From positions 54,683,535-54,747,534 of the forward strand of contig CM063111.1 in assembly GCA_031841125.1 (NCBI GenBank): a stretch of DNA of 64,000 nt, read 5' to 3'. Origin of the DNA: Acanthococcus lagerstroemiae (Eukaryota; Arthropoda; Insecta; Hemiptera; Eriococcidae). How positions within the stretch are numbered: the stretch's first letter is position 1; each line of letters begins with the position of its first letter. Of this stretch, positions 23,960 through 35,600 are shown one piece after another. The notes under the pieces were generated by a model that worked only from the letters and a program-made list of their open reading frames with translations, had not been told where the DNA came from and ran no database searches. A program made the translations under genes and the position numbers.

Positions 23960-25900
23960 TACCTACATTTCATAAAAGCTGCCGCTCTCCTCTCCAATGC
24001 TTAAGTTTATTATCTGAGTGTGAGGCGGCGCTATATGCGCCGCGTGCTCAGATCTTGGAGTCCATTGCACTTATGGATCAGCTCAGTAGCCTCACTTTTG
24101 CAGCCAAAGTGAGAATTTTACTGAGTTCTATCCCTTTGATTCCAGTGAGTACTGGATACTCCAGTCCTAGTGCTTCGCATCTTGTTCCGGCTATTGCTGG
24201 GCATTAACAATATGATGTGAATCGAGGTTTCTTCCTCTTTTCCACAATGTCTACAGGAGCTAGTTGCTTGGGGCCACTATTTTATACCACATGTGTTACG
24301 TGGCTCTATGTCCAGTTAGCAGTCCGACCACGAGCTTAGCATGTTTTCTGTCGAGCCCTAGTAAGAACTCGGCATACTTACCGGGAGCATCCCCTATCAG
24401 TGTTCTGCTGATTTTCATTCCTTTGGCTATCCCCCAGTGCATTTCCATCTGCCTCCTTATTCAAGTATTCACCTTGGATTTTAGGACGGCATGCTAGGGA
24501 AGATACGGCGTGGGCGTTACCCGTTCCGTTTTTATGCCCTTTTTCGCTAGTTTATTCTATGCCGCAGTACCCGGTTCTCCTGAGCAAGCGTTTATTATTT
24601 GTTAATGCTGTCCGCCGCCACCAGGGATCAGTTCGATGTGCCGAAAGTGCCTTAATAGTCGTTTGACTGTAATTAACCTGCTTATTAACAAAACGCTTCT
24701 GCTGGCTTCTATCAACGGTCACCGTGATCGCCTTTACCTCTGCTTGGAGGATAGTGATGCCCTCACCCTGTGCCATTGACCTGCATTTTGTTCATTCTTT
24801 GAAGCATCTGCAAACCACACATGCTCATTTCCCCCTAGGACGCTTGGCCATTTCTTTTCCCTTGCCTTCCGTGAGGGTACCATTGCACGATATGGCTTGT
24901 CAAAGAAGTATTCCTCCGCGATTCTGTCCCTCGGCATCCCAAAACATTTGTCCATCGTCCCTGCTATTTCTCGTATCCTTCCATGGCCTGTTGTTTGGGC
25001 CCGGAGGTTTGGTTGGCCCAGACGATAAACCTCCATTATCGCAGCTGCTTCTGTAGCAGTGTGAAGTGATGGCGGGTGTAGAAGTCTTTCAAGTGCTTTC
25101 GTCATAACCGTTCTCTTCGTCCCCGTTGTCGTCATACATGCCAGCCTTGGCAGGTGTCCCAGTTCCTCTTTGATTTTGGTCAGGTGGACCCGGCCCCACC
25201 ACACAACTGCCGCAGATACGATTCTGAAATGTATTACACCGGACTTCATTATTTTGGGAGAGAGTCCTCAGGTCCTGTCGACGAAGGTCTCTTTTTCTAA
25301 TTTTACTCTCAACCCGAGCCCTGGAGTCCGCACGTTCGAGCATTACTTCAGAGACGTCGAGGAGGCTGTTAGGGCTGTCTTAGCCCTCTTCTAATCTTAC
25401 CGAAAAACCGGTCTATGTCGAAGCGTAGCGAGTTGCTACGTGGGCTCGAACCCGGGACCTCCGGATTCCGAAACCAGCGCGCTATCCATTCTCGGCCATC
25501 AGACCCCTTGTCCTGCCGACTAAGGTACGGCAAGCCAAAAGAGCTTCGATCCCTTTTCTTATTTCCTCCGAGACGTTTTATCATCCCACGAAAGTTTTTC
25601 ATCAAACTATACTTCTAAGTACTTCTTTCTTGTGAGAGCTAACAGTCTTCTTTCGTATTGCACCTTGATAAACTCTTTCCCCTTCCTTTTGTGAGTGAAA
25701 AGAAATGTTCGGCTTTATCGATAACCATTTTTTCTTGCACACCATGGACCACAACCAAATCGTAGGCTCCACAGTAGGGGAGAGAGTACTCCCCTTGCGA
25801 GTAGCTCCTGATGGTCGTTGCGTGCCTTCTTTTTGGTAAGTTATCTGAATCTCCCTACCTTTTAGCATTGATGCTATCCAGCATATATTAGACTTTCCTT
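23960..25900 (-). mobile_element. LINE remnant with RT end and RNase H
   Basis: Minus-strand frames read SAAVVWWGRVHL, LGHLPRLACMTTTGTKRT, ALERLLHPPSLHTATEAAA, typical of I/Jockey/R1-type LINE polymerase ends. They are followed by RNase H-like pieces (VWFADASKNE, TGYCGIE) and a His/Cys tail-like region. Frameshifts and stops are frequent: a pseudogene. Confidence 0.65.
25410..25505 (-). tRNA. tRNA-like sequence (pseudogene or SINE head)
   Basis: Minus strand: TGGCCGAGAATGG resembles an A box and GGGTTCGAGCCC is a perfect B box, spaced as in a tRNA, with GCTGGTTTCGGAATCCGG in the anticodon region. The acceptor stem does not pair, so it is probably a SINE head or decayed tRNA. Confidence 0.4.
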
Positions 25901-27265
25901 TACTTCCCTTTCCCTCAGGGCTGTTTCTACTGATTCATGAGAGGTCACGTCAGCCACTTCCTGTATATCTATGAATGCTGGCGGAGCATAACTTCCACCA
26001 GTTATTCCTCTCCCAATTGCTGTAACAAGCGAGCGCAGTGATGACTCTACTGACCTGCCTGTCCTATTTGCATGCTAGTTCTCGTATAGTGGGAAATGCC
26101 GGAGTTGAAACCCAGCTATCCATGCCACAGGGCAGAACAGGCCAGACATAGCATTTGACGAGATATTGATTTTCTTCCTGTAACCTTTGTCAGAATATCG
26201 AGACAAATCGGATACTCCTGTATTAATCTGTTTCACTGAGGTCCATTACTGGTTGCGAATCTTGAAATTAACACAAGTGAATCTAAGGGAACAGTGTCCT
26301 GACTGATTTTTGTGCAGACTAGTCAATTTGATGTGCTGAATTCCAAATCTATCACCTCTGTTCATCTTCGCGGGTCTTCGAGCTTTCAGACCAAAGCCTA
26401 AGAATTACCTTATTTTGGTTAGATCTTGGCTGGCCGTTGGCATAAGTTACTCTTAAACTTGGTAATAATTGATCTCAAAGAATTGATATCTGATCATATG
26501 GTGCCTGATTCGATCCGAATTTCAGTTCTGATTTGGTTCTGCTATGAATATTGATCATTAATCGAACCTGTGCAAAACTCATATTGGACATCAGTTTTTG
26601 AAAGAAAAAAACAAGTCCAAAGTTATTGATAGGTATTGGGAAGTTGACCAAAAGTACCTATGTTGGTGACCCTGCTCCTACAACAAGGGGATAATTTTAC
26701 TCGTTATATCGAAAACGTGTTAAAGGAGTGATCCTTGAACGCCTTGGGCGCATTATAAAAATCGTTTTTGAAAGCAAGTTGGTTGAAATAATTTCAGCTA
26801 TAGCATTGAGCTATCGGTAAAAAAGAATTATCACGATTTTTGACGTAGTAGAATAGGGAAGCTGAAATAATCCCCCACAAGTATGCAATGTGTTGCGTGT
26901 TACTTAGTTGGTGTTAGTGTGCTACACTAGCGCTACCTAGACAGTGCTAACATCCCCATTAGATCAAACTGTGCTTTTATAATACCCTAGTGCCATTTCG
27001 CCACGATATTTTGTTGTGTCTTGTATATTCCAATTTTAATTTTGAAGAATTTGGGATTTGGATGTGACTGATATTTGAAACTGTATGATCTGAGTATCCC
27101 ATTTGATCCATATATGGACGCATTCACCGAATCCGGGAACCAGTCAACATTTGTAAACAAAATGAGTTATTAATATCGTTGGAAAGAACGTAAAAAGTAG
27201 AATTTTTCAAAATTAGGTCTCCGATTCAAAAACGTTGAAAAAAGCTTATCTATAAACGCTATGTC

Positions 27266-27571
27266 ATTCGCGTTTGGACGCTAAGGAGTCGCTCTCTAGC
27301 GGCCTAATGAAATGCGGCGCGCTGATTGGTGTATTTGGATGAAAAGATGATCAGTGACAAGAATGTTCTACAAAAAAACTGAAGTTGGGCTCATCTGAAG
27401 GAAATGATAAGGGCTAATACTTCAATTCTCTTCAGATTTTCATAAAAAGCAATATTGAAGATGCTAGACCTCATTCTACTTGTACATGTTTTTGTGGTAA
27501 ACGTACCCTGATCATCTTTTTTCATCCACGACACTAGCGCATCTACAGGAGTGTCCAAACGCGAATATAGT
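27266..27571. mobile_element. TIR element, ATTCGCGTTTGGAC ends
   Basis: ATTCGCGTTTGGACGCTAAG at the left and, inverted, ATTCGCGTTTGGACACTCCT at the right, plus an inner inverted pair GGATGAAAAGATGATCAG/CTGATCATCTTTTTTCATCC. Confidence 0.6.
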
Positions 27572-28547
27572 TTCTACAATCATGGCTCTTGAACTTCGAA
27601 TCACATGTTCTCAAAAATCGGAGTTTGCTAGTTGGTTCCCTTTCGTTGAACAGCGTCCATATGAAGGGCTGGAATAAGGATAAAATATCAAGGTAGAACT
27701 ATCATACTTGATAAAACAATAACAACACTAAAGGATTTCATGTACATTCCTTGCATGGCTATAACTAAATGTAACGTGTTGAGTATAACAAGTATGAATG
27801 ATAATTTTACTCAGATACTATAACGCTGATGAGGTTGATTACTGTTATGGGTAAGAAGAATAACTTCTGCTATAATTTCTAGTACGTAGCATTTTGCGCT
27901 GCTATTCCAGCCCTGATTGTAGGAAATCGAATGATGTGTTCTGTTCCTGATTGTTGAACAGAATAAAAGTCGTGATGTACTTATACAACTTGATTTGATT
28001 GATCTTTATATAGAATCTTGGCTGACTCTTCAGTGTTACAGTTCGACCATGTGATGATGTGACTTCTTGTGTTCATTGTTCATCTGCAAAAGCAACAGCA
28101 TCCGTGTTAAATTTTGTGAGTAGCTGAATACTACAGTACTATTGAATACTGGAAATGGGCTTCTTTTGGTTTTCAGTTCCATCATGATACATGAATCTCT
28201 GCTATGCTTGGTCTTTAATTGAAGGACACTGTGCTAATATTCGAGTACCTGCTATGTCTGGTTAGTATAGTCTCTCACTGCGTCTTGCATTGATGATGCT
28301 AACTGGAAATGTCAGTTCACTGCTCTTAGCACAAAGCCTTATAATCGACTCATTCGTGTTTTAAAACCGCAAAAAGAATCTACGACTGCATAAGTTATGC
28401 TACAATTTGAAGACTGACTTGCTGTGGAACCTTAGTTTATTTCGTTCATATACATTTTGAACGCTTAACAGCAATTTATTAATGAACTGTTGAGCATTTT
28501 GAACTGTCATTCCTCTGACCTTTCAGTGTCTTCCTTGTTCCTCGCAG

Positions 28548-28589
28548 TCCTTGAAGGCTGTTGCTCGTCATGTAAACATAGATTGGGAG
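28548..28589 (+). other. Orphan 42-nt exon-like segment
   Basis: A strong pyrimidine tract with CTCGCAG precedes 14 open codons (SLKAVARHVNIDWE) and a donor-like GTAAAA. It lies between lark and the C2 gene and cannot be joined to either with confidence. It could be a 5' exon or chance. Confidence 0.15.
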
Positions 28590-29647
28590 GTAAAACGTAC
28601 GAATTTACCTATTTGAATGATTGCCGGCTGCTCTTCGTGTAATAATTTTGTATTGCATTTATTCAAACGTTATCTCCCCTGCAAAAGTAGATTAGTACCC
28701 ATAGTATCCAATTAAATAACACTGAAGTTTCAAACCGACCGAGCCAAGGTCAAGAGAAATTGATACTACTAGTATTGGATAATGCATTAGTGGTGCTGAG
28801 GCCACAGACATGTTGTTTGTTGACTATAAATGGTTTTTGTGTAACTTAGATGTCACTAATTGTGAACAAATTGATTTTTTGATTCAAATCATGTCTTCCG
28901 TAATTCACAATGCGCTCATTCTGGTTACATAAGCATTTATCAAGTGTCGATATTGAATTATGAAGCACCTAACAAATCAGTGGATAAGTTTGCTTTCCGA
29001 AATTATCGCATATTTCATTCGTCCTGAGCATTCGGTAATCCTTGAAAAGTGAACTCCTCCCCCCGCCATCACGGCTTAATATCTTTTCTACCAGAACCCC
29101 GCGAATATTGCACGAATCCACAGAAAGCTAAATAACGTACCTGTGCGCCATTTTAAGACGTGCTCAATAAATTACACTAGCTGTGAACACAACGCTACTA
29201 TCATCGAATTGAATATGCATAAGTGATTGTATTTCTGTTGTTTTTTTTTTCGCCTGGGGGGAGTCGATACATGAATTTCCTTCGAATTTAATTACAATTT
29301 TTGATAACTAAATGTGGGCTGACTACACGAAAATAAACATCACGCTCGCGTTTTATTGACACAGTTGAATTGAACATCTGTCGTGGTTTCTTCATGCTTG
29401 TCAAGTCGACCAAAGTTCCTAAAATTGTGTAATCGGATTTTCTACGTTTTGCAATTGAATTAGATCTCTTTTTTTTTCAATATAAAATCTCGCAAAATAG
29501 ACGTGAAAAGAAATATATAGTCAATTACCATCGGTACCTGAATTTTATCAAATTTTACCAGTTCGAGGATTTTGTGTAGGTACGTACGTTGCTGAGTTCG
29601 CGATGCGCTGAGATGCTTCATGGTTGCCGGTCGAAGACTGCAACTCG

Positions 29648-32600
29648 ATGATGATTTTCCGGTTGTGCTTCTGCTGTTTCGGCTTCGGGCGTAAGCAAAA
29701 TGACGCAAAAAGTCTTCTTACGAAGAGTTCGTCAACGCCAACCGTCCGACAAAATGAGGAGTACTACACTGTTCATAAAGTGTCGAGGTAAGCATTCCGG
29801 AGATCACTCTTTGCATTCCATTGGAATTGAAACAAATGGGTAACGGCGTGTGTTGGTTTTTGGCAGCTAGTTTATTCAACTTACCGATGACATAAAATTA
29901 ATTGTTGGGGCGGTGAGAAATGGTAGCTGAGAATGATTAAATTATGTACACCAACACGTGTTGTGATTCTTGGAGTTTACTGCCGCGGTTTTCAACTAGT
30001 CTGTCATGTACGTTGAATTATACTCAAGTCAACCTTGTTTCTGAGTTGTAGACACATGGAGAGCTTAGTGCGAGAAGTGGTCGAGTTCATTTCCTTATGT
30101 CATAGGTACTGTGCCTACCAAGATCATGTTAGCATATCACAACAAAAAAATCAAAGTCTTCATATTCTCAGCCCTGCGTTTGTAAGGTCTTTGAGAAGCG
30201 CAGGAAGATGCTCATTAATCGTCGCACCCACAACTATCCAATCCTGAATGTGCATACGTCTGTCTCCTAATGAAGACAAATATGCATCGATATATCAAAG
30301 GCAAGTTGTTTGTTCCAGTTTTGGAAGAGGAGTATCTCATGACGACGATGGAACACACAGCGACTATGAAACAGCTATATTTGACAGAAATCATATGATG
30401 GTGAATAAGAATCACGCTCTGTGGTCGAGTCGAGGCGCTCGCATCCAGCCCGATGAAGACGATGGTGAGTGTCAACTATATGGTTATTTGGTATAGTAAC
30501 CTGATGGCATGTCTCATCTGAATCCGATTACTTTATCTGCAGAGGTAGTCAGCGATTTAGAAGAGTCTATATCACGAAGCCCTCAGAGTAGCCCAGTGGT
30601 GAAGAAACGCGGCCATTGGGGCAAAGTACTGATGAAGACGAAACGGGAACCAAAGAATCCCGCGTCTTTTCAGTCTCTAGCTAGTGTCAGTATGATGATG
30701 CTGCCGACCATCACCGTTGGCGGGTCTTCGTCCGACGTGGTAAGTTGGGGCAAATCATTACTAACTCTTTTGATATCGCAGGCCTGGGTACACGTATAAC
30801 GAACTTCTGAAAGTGCTTCAACTGATCATACTGTACTGCTTGCACACTGATTTGACGCATGCGACGTTTTGTAGGCTGCTAACCTTGAAGATGTAGCGAC
30901 GGTTTCCAGATCCGGTTCATTGCTGAAGAAGGACAGAGAAGTGAAATCTCTCTCATCGAGTCCGCAGAATTCCAATAACTGGTTGAAATCGCAGAGTATG
31001 TTGGTTAGTGCTTCTTCACGCAAGCTCGCAATTATGTATCATGTAATGTACCCAGATGTCCCCAGTTCTGGGTTCGGGTACCTTGCTGCACCGAAAAGTA
31101 TGACGAGTAGTGTCTTTAGTTAGTACCTCACATGGTAGAGGGTATGGCGATGCACGCATGCCAGAGTGACTCCCCAAACACCATACTCTTGGTCCCAAAG
31201 CTACCCTTTCGAGTACTGTGTCGATGACCAGAGAGGGAATCTAGCAAAAAGTACGCGTTCAAGATTCCCCAATTCGGGTGTATCCTGCTGGAGGCAACTC
31301 AAACTTGGTACAATGTCCAGGTCTCGGCTTGAGGAAACCGCCTTCATGATCACGGTTTATCTTGACGCCAGCACTTGGCAAACTATACTTAATGTGGATG
31401 TTAAATTCTCCTTCTAGAATGTCAATTGTATATCCGACGAGAGTGAGATCAGTGATCTCAGCACGGATAATGTAGCTCGCAAATACGGTTTGGATGCGTC
31501 GTTGTACGGCAAAACTCACCTATCGAAATCTTTCGAAGCCGTAAATAAAGCGTGGAAATCGATGGAGAACTTCGCGGCTGACAGTGGATTCGTAGATTTG
31601 CCCAATGGAGTGGTTCATTTTTTTGCGTCTTACAACAAACACAGTAGAAAGTAAGTTGTGTTGCAATGCTCTTGAGAACAAACCGAACAACAGCGATTTT
31701 GAAATCGTTTGTCCGACGATTCGCAGGTTACTACTTCGAATTGAGAAAATCGAAGGTCTCGCGCCGAAAGGAGCAGATCGCACCAAATACGACTGTATCG
31801 TCAGACTGACGATACTTCCGCATGAAAAACACATCAAATACAGCGGAACGATTCCCGCGCATTCCACCTTGGATTTGGATGAAAGTTTCATTTTCAGTAT
31901 GAAAGAACCGACAAAAAAAGTTTTGCGGTAAGTAATACTTTATTATTTCTGAAGTATTGAGTGTTTGAGTGACTACAGGTTACTTTGATATGCAAGTGAA
32001 TGTAAATCAAGTTGGTTGATCATTTTGGTCACCCTTTCTTTTGAAGTCAGTGGTAACAATGATGTACCTTTGGTGAATGATGGATGTTGTGTGCCATTTT
32101 GAGATGAGTTTAGCTGACGATGAATACAATCAATGATTATATTCTCCGGTACCTCAGTAGATGATTCTAGAAGTCGATGGACCTATACAGCCACCTTTTG
32201 GCAACCTCTAAACTACAAGAGGAAAAAGGGGCGTCAAAAACTAAGTAGAAGGACGACATTAACAAATTCCTAAAAATGCAAAATTATCAAAAATTTCAAA
32301 AAACAGGCAAGAACGGGATCGGTTGCGAGAAACCTTTGCTCTTCATGGGCCGGGAATAATTGCGTGAGCCCTGGTCCGGGTTCCAAATCGGAAATACAGT
32401 TGTAAACATTAATATGAATTTATTCCCAGTAGAGGTGATTATGATTATGATCAATAGATGATTCTAGAAGTATTTTGAACACTGAATTCAAAGCCAAGCC
32501 TGATTTTTCGCTAAGGGTTCGATTTATTTCAAACCGAATAAAAAGATTCTACTAAAATTCTCTGAATGTTCCCTTTGATTGGTCATTCTGAAGTACGCAA

Positions 32601-35600
32601 AATGGACGCACTACAGCTACTGGGTAGGGCATAAGTAAGGACACCGAAGATGTGCGCAGCTTACAGCCTAAAACAAGCGTCTTTCAGCGAGCTCTGCAGT
32701 ATCATCTGGTAGCGTATGCGCATACTCCTTTAACACAATAAATCAATGTGACCAACATAACGCTTCTGAAATTCTAAGTACAAATATTAAAATTCTAAGT
32801 AAACGAATAAAATTATCGAGCCCTTTACAAAAAAATGAAGCTTGGAATCGGAATCAGCGTTGAAAATACTTCTACAATTATATTCATTACACGGAAAATT
32901 ACGACAAATTTAGATTTGTTGAGCTGTGTTATTGGTTTTATATCTCATCAGCTTCCCTTTTGTCCATGGTTATGTTGTGATTGCCTTAGGTTAGTGATGT
33001 GCGATAGTCGCTTTTTGGACTATCGATAGTAATCTATAGTAAAGAATAAAACTATCGATACTATCGATAGTTTATTATGTTAAGGATATTAAGAGATAAC
33101 CGGCCGGCTGGTTTGGAGAATTGCGGGCACAAGGCTGTACAACTACATCGCTATACATGATATATTATACTAATGATTATTCGCAGCTGAATTTTGCATT
33201 ATTATGAGTTAGTACGCACTTCTGTTAGATATTAGACAATAGAAATCGCAAATTCTCAACATATTTGATACATCTATCGATAGTCTCAAAACCTTCGATA
33301 GTATCGATAGTTCGATAGTTTTTACTATTGATTGAACATCACTACCTACAAAAAGTTACTGTACGGTTACGGTTTACAATCTTCCATCCCTGCTATCAAA
33401 ACACAACTGAAACTGTATATTTTTGAATATGAAACGATACGGACTGGAAGTTCTTCAATAATTTGTGGATGATTGTCAATATGTGCCTGTTAGATAGATA
33501 CTGACGTGTCTGTGGAACATCATGTTCTTGTGTACCCAGATCTTGTAATATATACTTTATAATCTGGAGTTAGGAGGAGGGGCTGAAAATTCCTTCTATC
33601 GTATAAATCTTCAGTTTTTTTAGGGGGGCTTTCCGAAGTTCCAAGTGTCCCCTCCACATGTACACCTATAATCATAGGTACATTTATGTAGATGTTTTTC
33701 ATCAGATTACCAAGATCAAAATGATGGTTCTAGGGTTGCCAGATTTGGTCCTTTATATAAAGTTTGGTCCTCTTTTTGGTCCTCTTTTGGTCCCTTTCTT
33801 TTTATGGGTCTTTTTTTGGTCCCCAAATAATCTTCTAGATATCGATTGATATTTGAAAAATAAGCCATAAATATAGAATTGTAGGTTCATTTTCACAAGT
33901 GAAGAACCTTTACTGTTTTAAAACATGCCAACCCTGTTCATGTGCTAGTAAGGCAGTGTAGTTTCACCCGGGTATACCAAACTGCCATATTGGTGCAACT
34001 TTGGCCCTTTGAAAGAAAATCGGCAGACTGGTAAACACCGCGTCACACCGCGTAACCAATTTTCATTTTATGGACCGAAGTTGCAACAATATGGCGACCC
34101 GGGGTATACCCGGGCGAAAGAATGCTGCCTTAGTGCTGGTCATCATTACCTTTGAGTGCGAATTTTAAAGTCAAAGTCCAACCAAAGTGGAATGGCAATT
34201 TCGCAATGCGTATTTACTGTTACCTACCCTTAGATTGAGACGAAATTGTTCGTTTATTATTTTTTGTCTTATTCGATTTTGAATTATTCTATTTCATAAA
34301 TTCAATCAAATTGGAATCTTAATTCTTCATCGTTCAATTACTGATGAGTGCCTATTGAAGATAGCTAGGGAAAAGGTAGTAAGTTATATTTCATTTTCTC
34401 TCAGAAAATCAACTATAACGTTGGTAACACTGCATTTTTCCAATTATGCAGCGTCCAGCATTCAGCTAGTTGTTTATGGGGAAGTCAAGTATTGACCTTG
34501 TCCAGGCAGAGCTACCGAAGTCAGAAAACTGAAATGTGACATACTACCTTTTCTCTTCAAGCCATCGCGTACGTTAGGATAGGGCCCTATAGTTTCACAT
34601 AGGTATGCTAAGCCGCCATTTTGGTTCTGGTTTTGTTGTTACCAACGCATTAAATTTTATGAAATAGGCAGCATCGCGTGGTATTATTCGCTCTAAGAGT
34701 TTTCAGAAAGCTGAACCAAAATGGCGGCCTAGCATTCCTGTGTGGAACTACAGAGCCTTAGTTAGGAGAGTTTGAAAGTAAGTGTTGCGAGCATTGAGCG
34801 AAGCGAGATGCGAGCTTGTATAAAGAACATTATTTTGGTCATCCTAAAAAAAAATCGAGAGTGGTCCGATTCAGCGTCGCTCATCTGGCATCCCTATGGT
34901 TCTCAGTTTGTCAGTTGTTTGCTTGTTGATTGATATGGTAGGTTGTAGGTACCTTAGATGTAATATGTTAGATGTAGTTAGTATGTTAAGTATATTTACT
35001 ATTGGTTCATATCATTTCAGATTGTGTGTTGATGCAGTATAAGAGTATAATCATAGGATGTGAGCGTTTTACTCTGTTCCAGTGTAAACGTGTACTTAAA
35101 AACATTTAGGTGGAAGTCCCTGATCAAATTATCCTTGCATTATGCGTAAATTACTCTTGATGAAACAAGAAATGGCAAGGCAGCTGATATTAAGGTTCTG
35201 TAATTTCTTACGGGTATAGTGTGTCCGCCATTTTTATTCCCAACTAGCCCAAAGATTCTTGATCATGATCACCCGTTCGCAACAATTGTAACCGGGGGGG
35301 GGGGTGCATCCGAGAATGCTGAGACTACTTGGGAATCAAAATGGCGGTCCAGTATACTTGTGTGAAAACTATAGTACTCTGTCCTGATATATGAGTGACT
35401 GAGAAACTGAGATACCAACCGCGTAGCACGGTCACAATATGTGCAAATCATACAGTCAATTTTATTGATAATACAGGTTAACAAATCTAAATTTGTTGTA
35501 ATTTTCCGGGTAATGAATAGATGATTGTAAAAGTATGTATTTTCAACGCTGATTCCGATTCCAAGCTTCATTTTTTTGCAAAGGGTTCGATAATTTTATT

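Larger units (their letters stand above)
25900..29640. other. Intergenic stretch between lark and the C2 gene
   Basis: AT-rich, no convincing gene. It contains one TIR element (27266-27571) and one orphan exon-like segment (28548-28589). The promoter or 5' UTR of the C2 gene must lie at its right end. Confidence 0.4.

Noticed and set aside
24724..25056. 110-codon plus-strand frame
   Set aside because: It is antisense to the recognisable minus-strand LINE polymerase/RNase H remnant.
31520..31931. 123-codon minus-strand frame
   Set aside because: Antisense to two C2A exons of the plus-strand gene.
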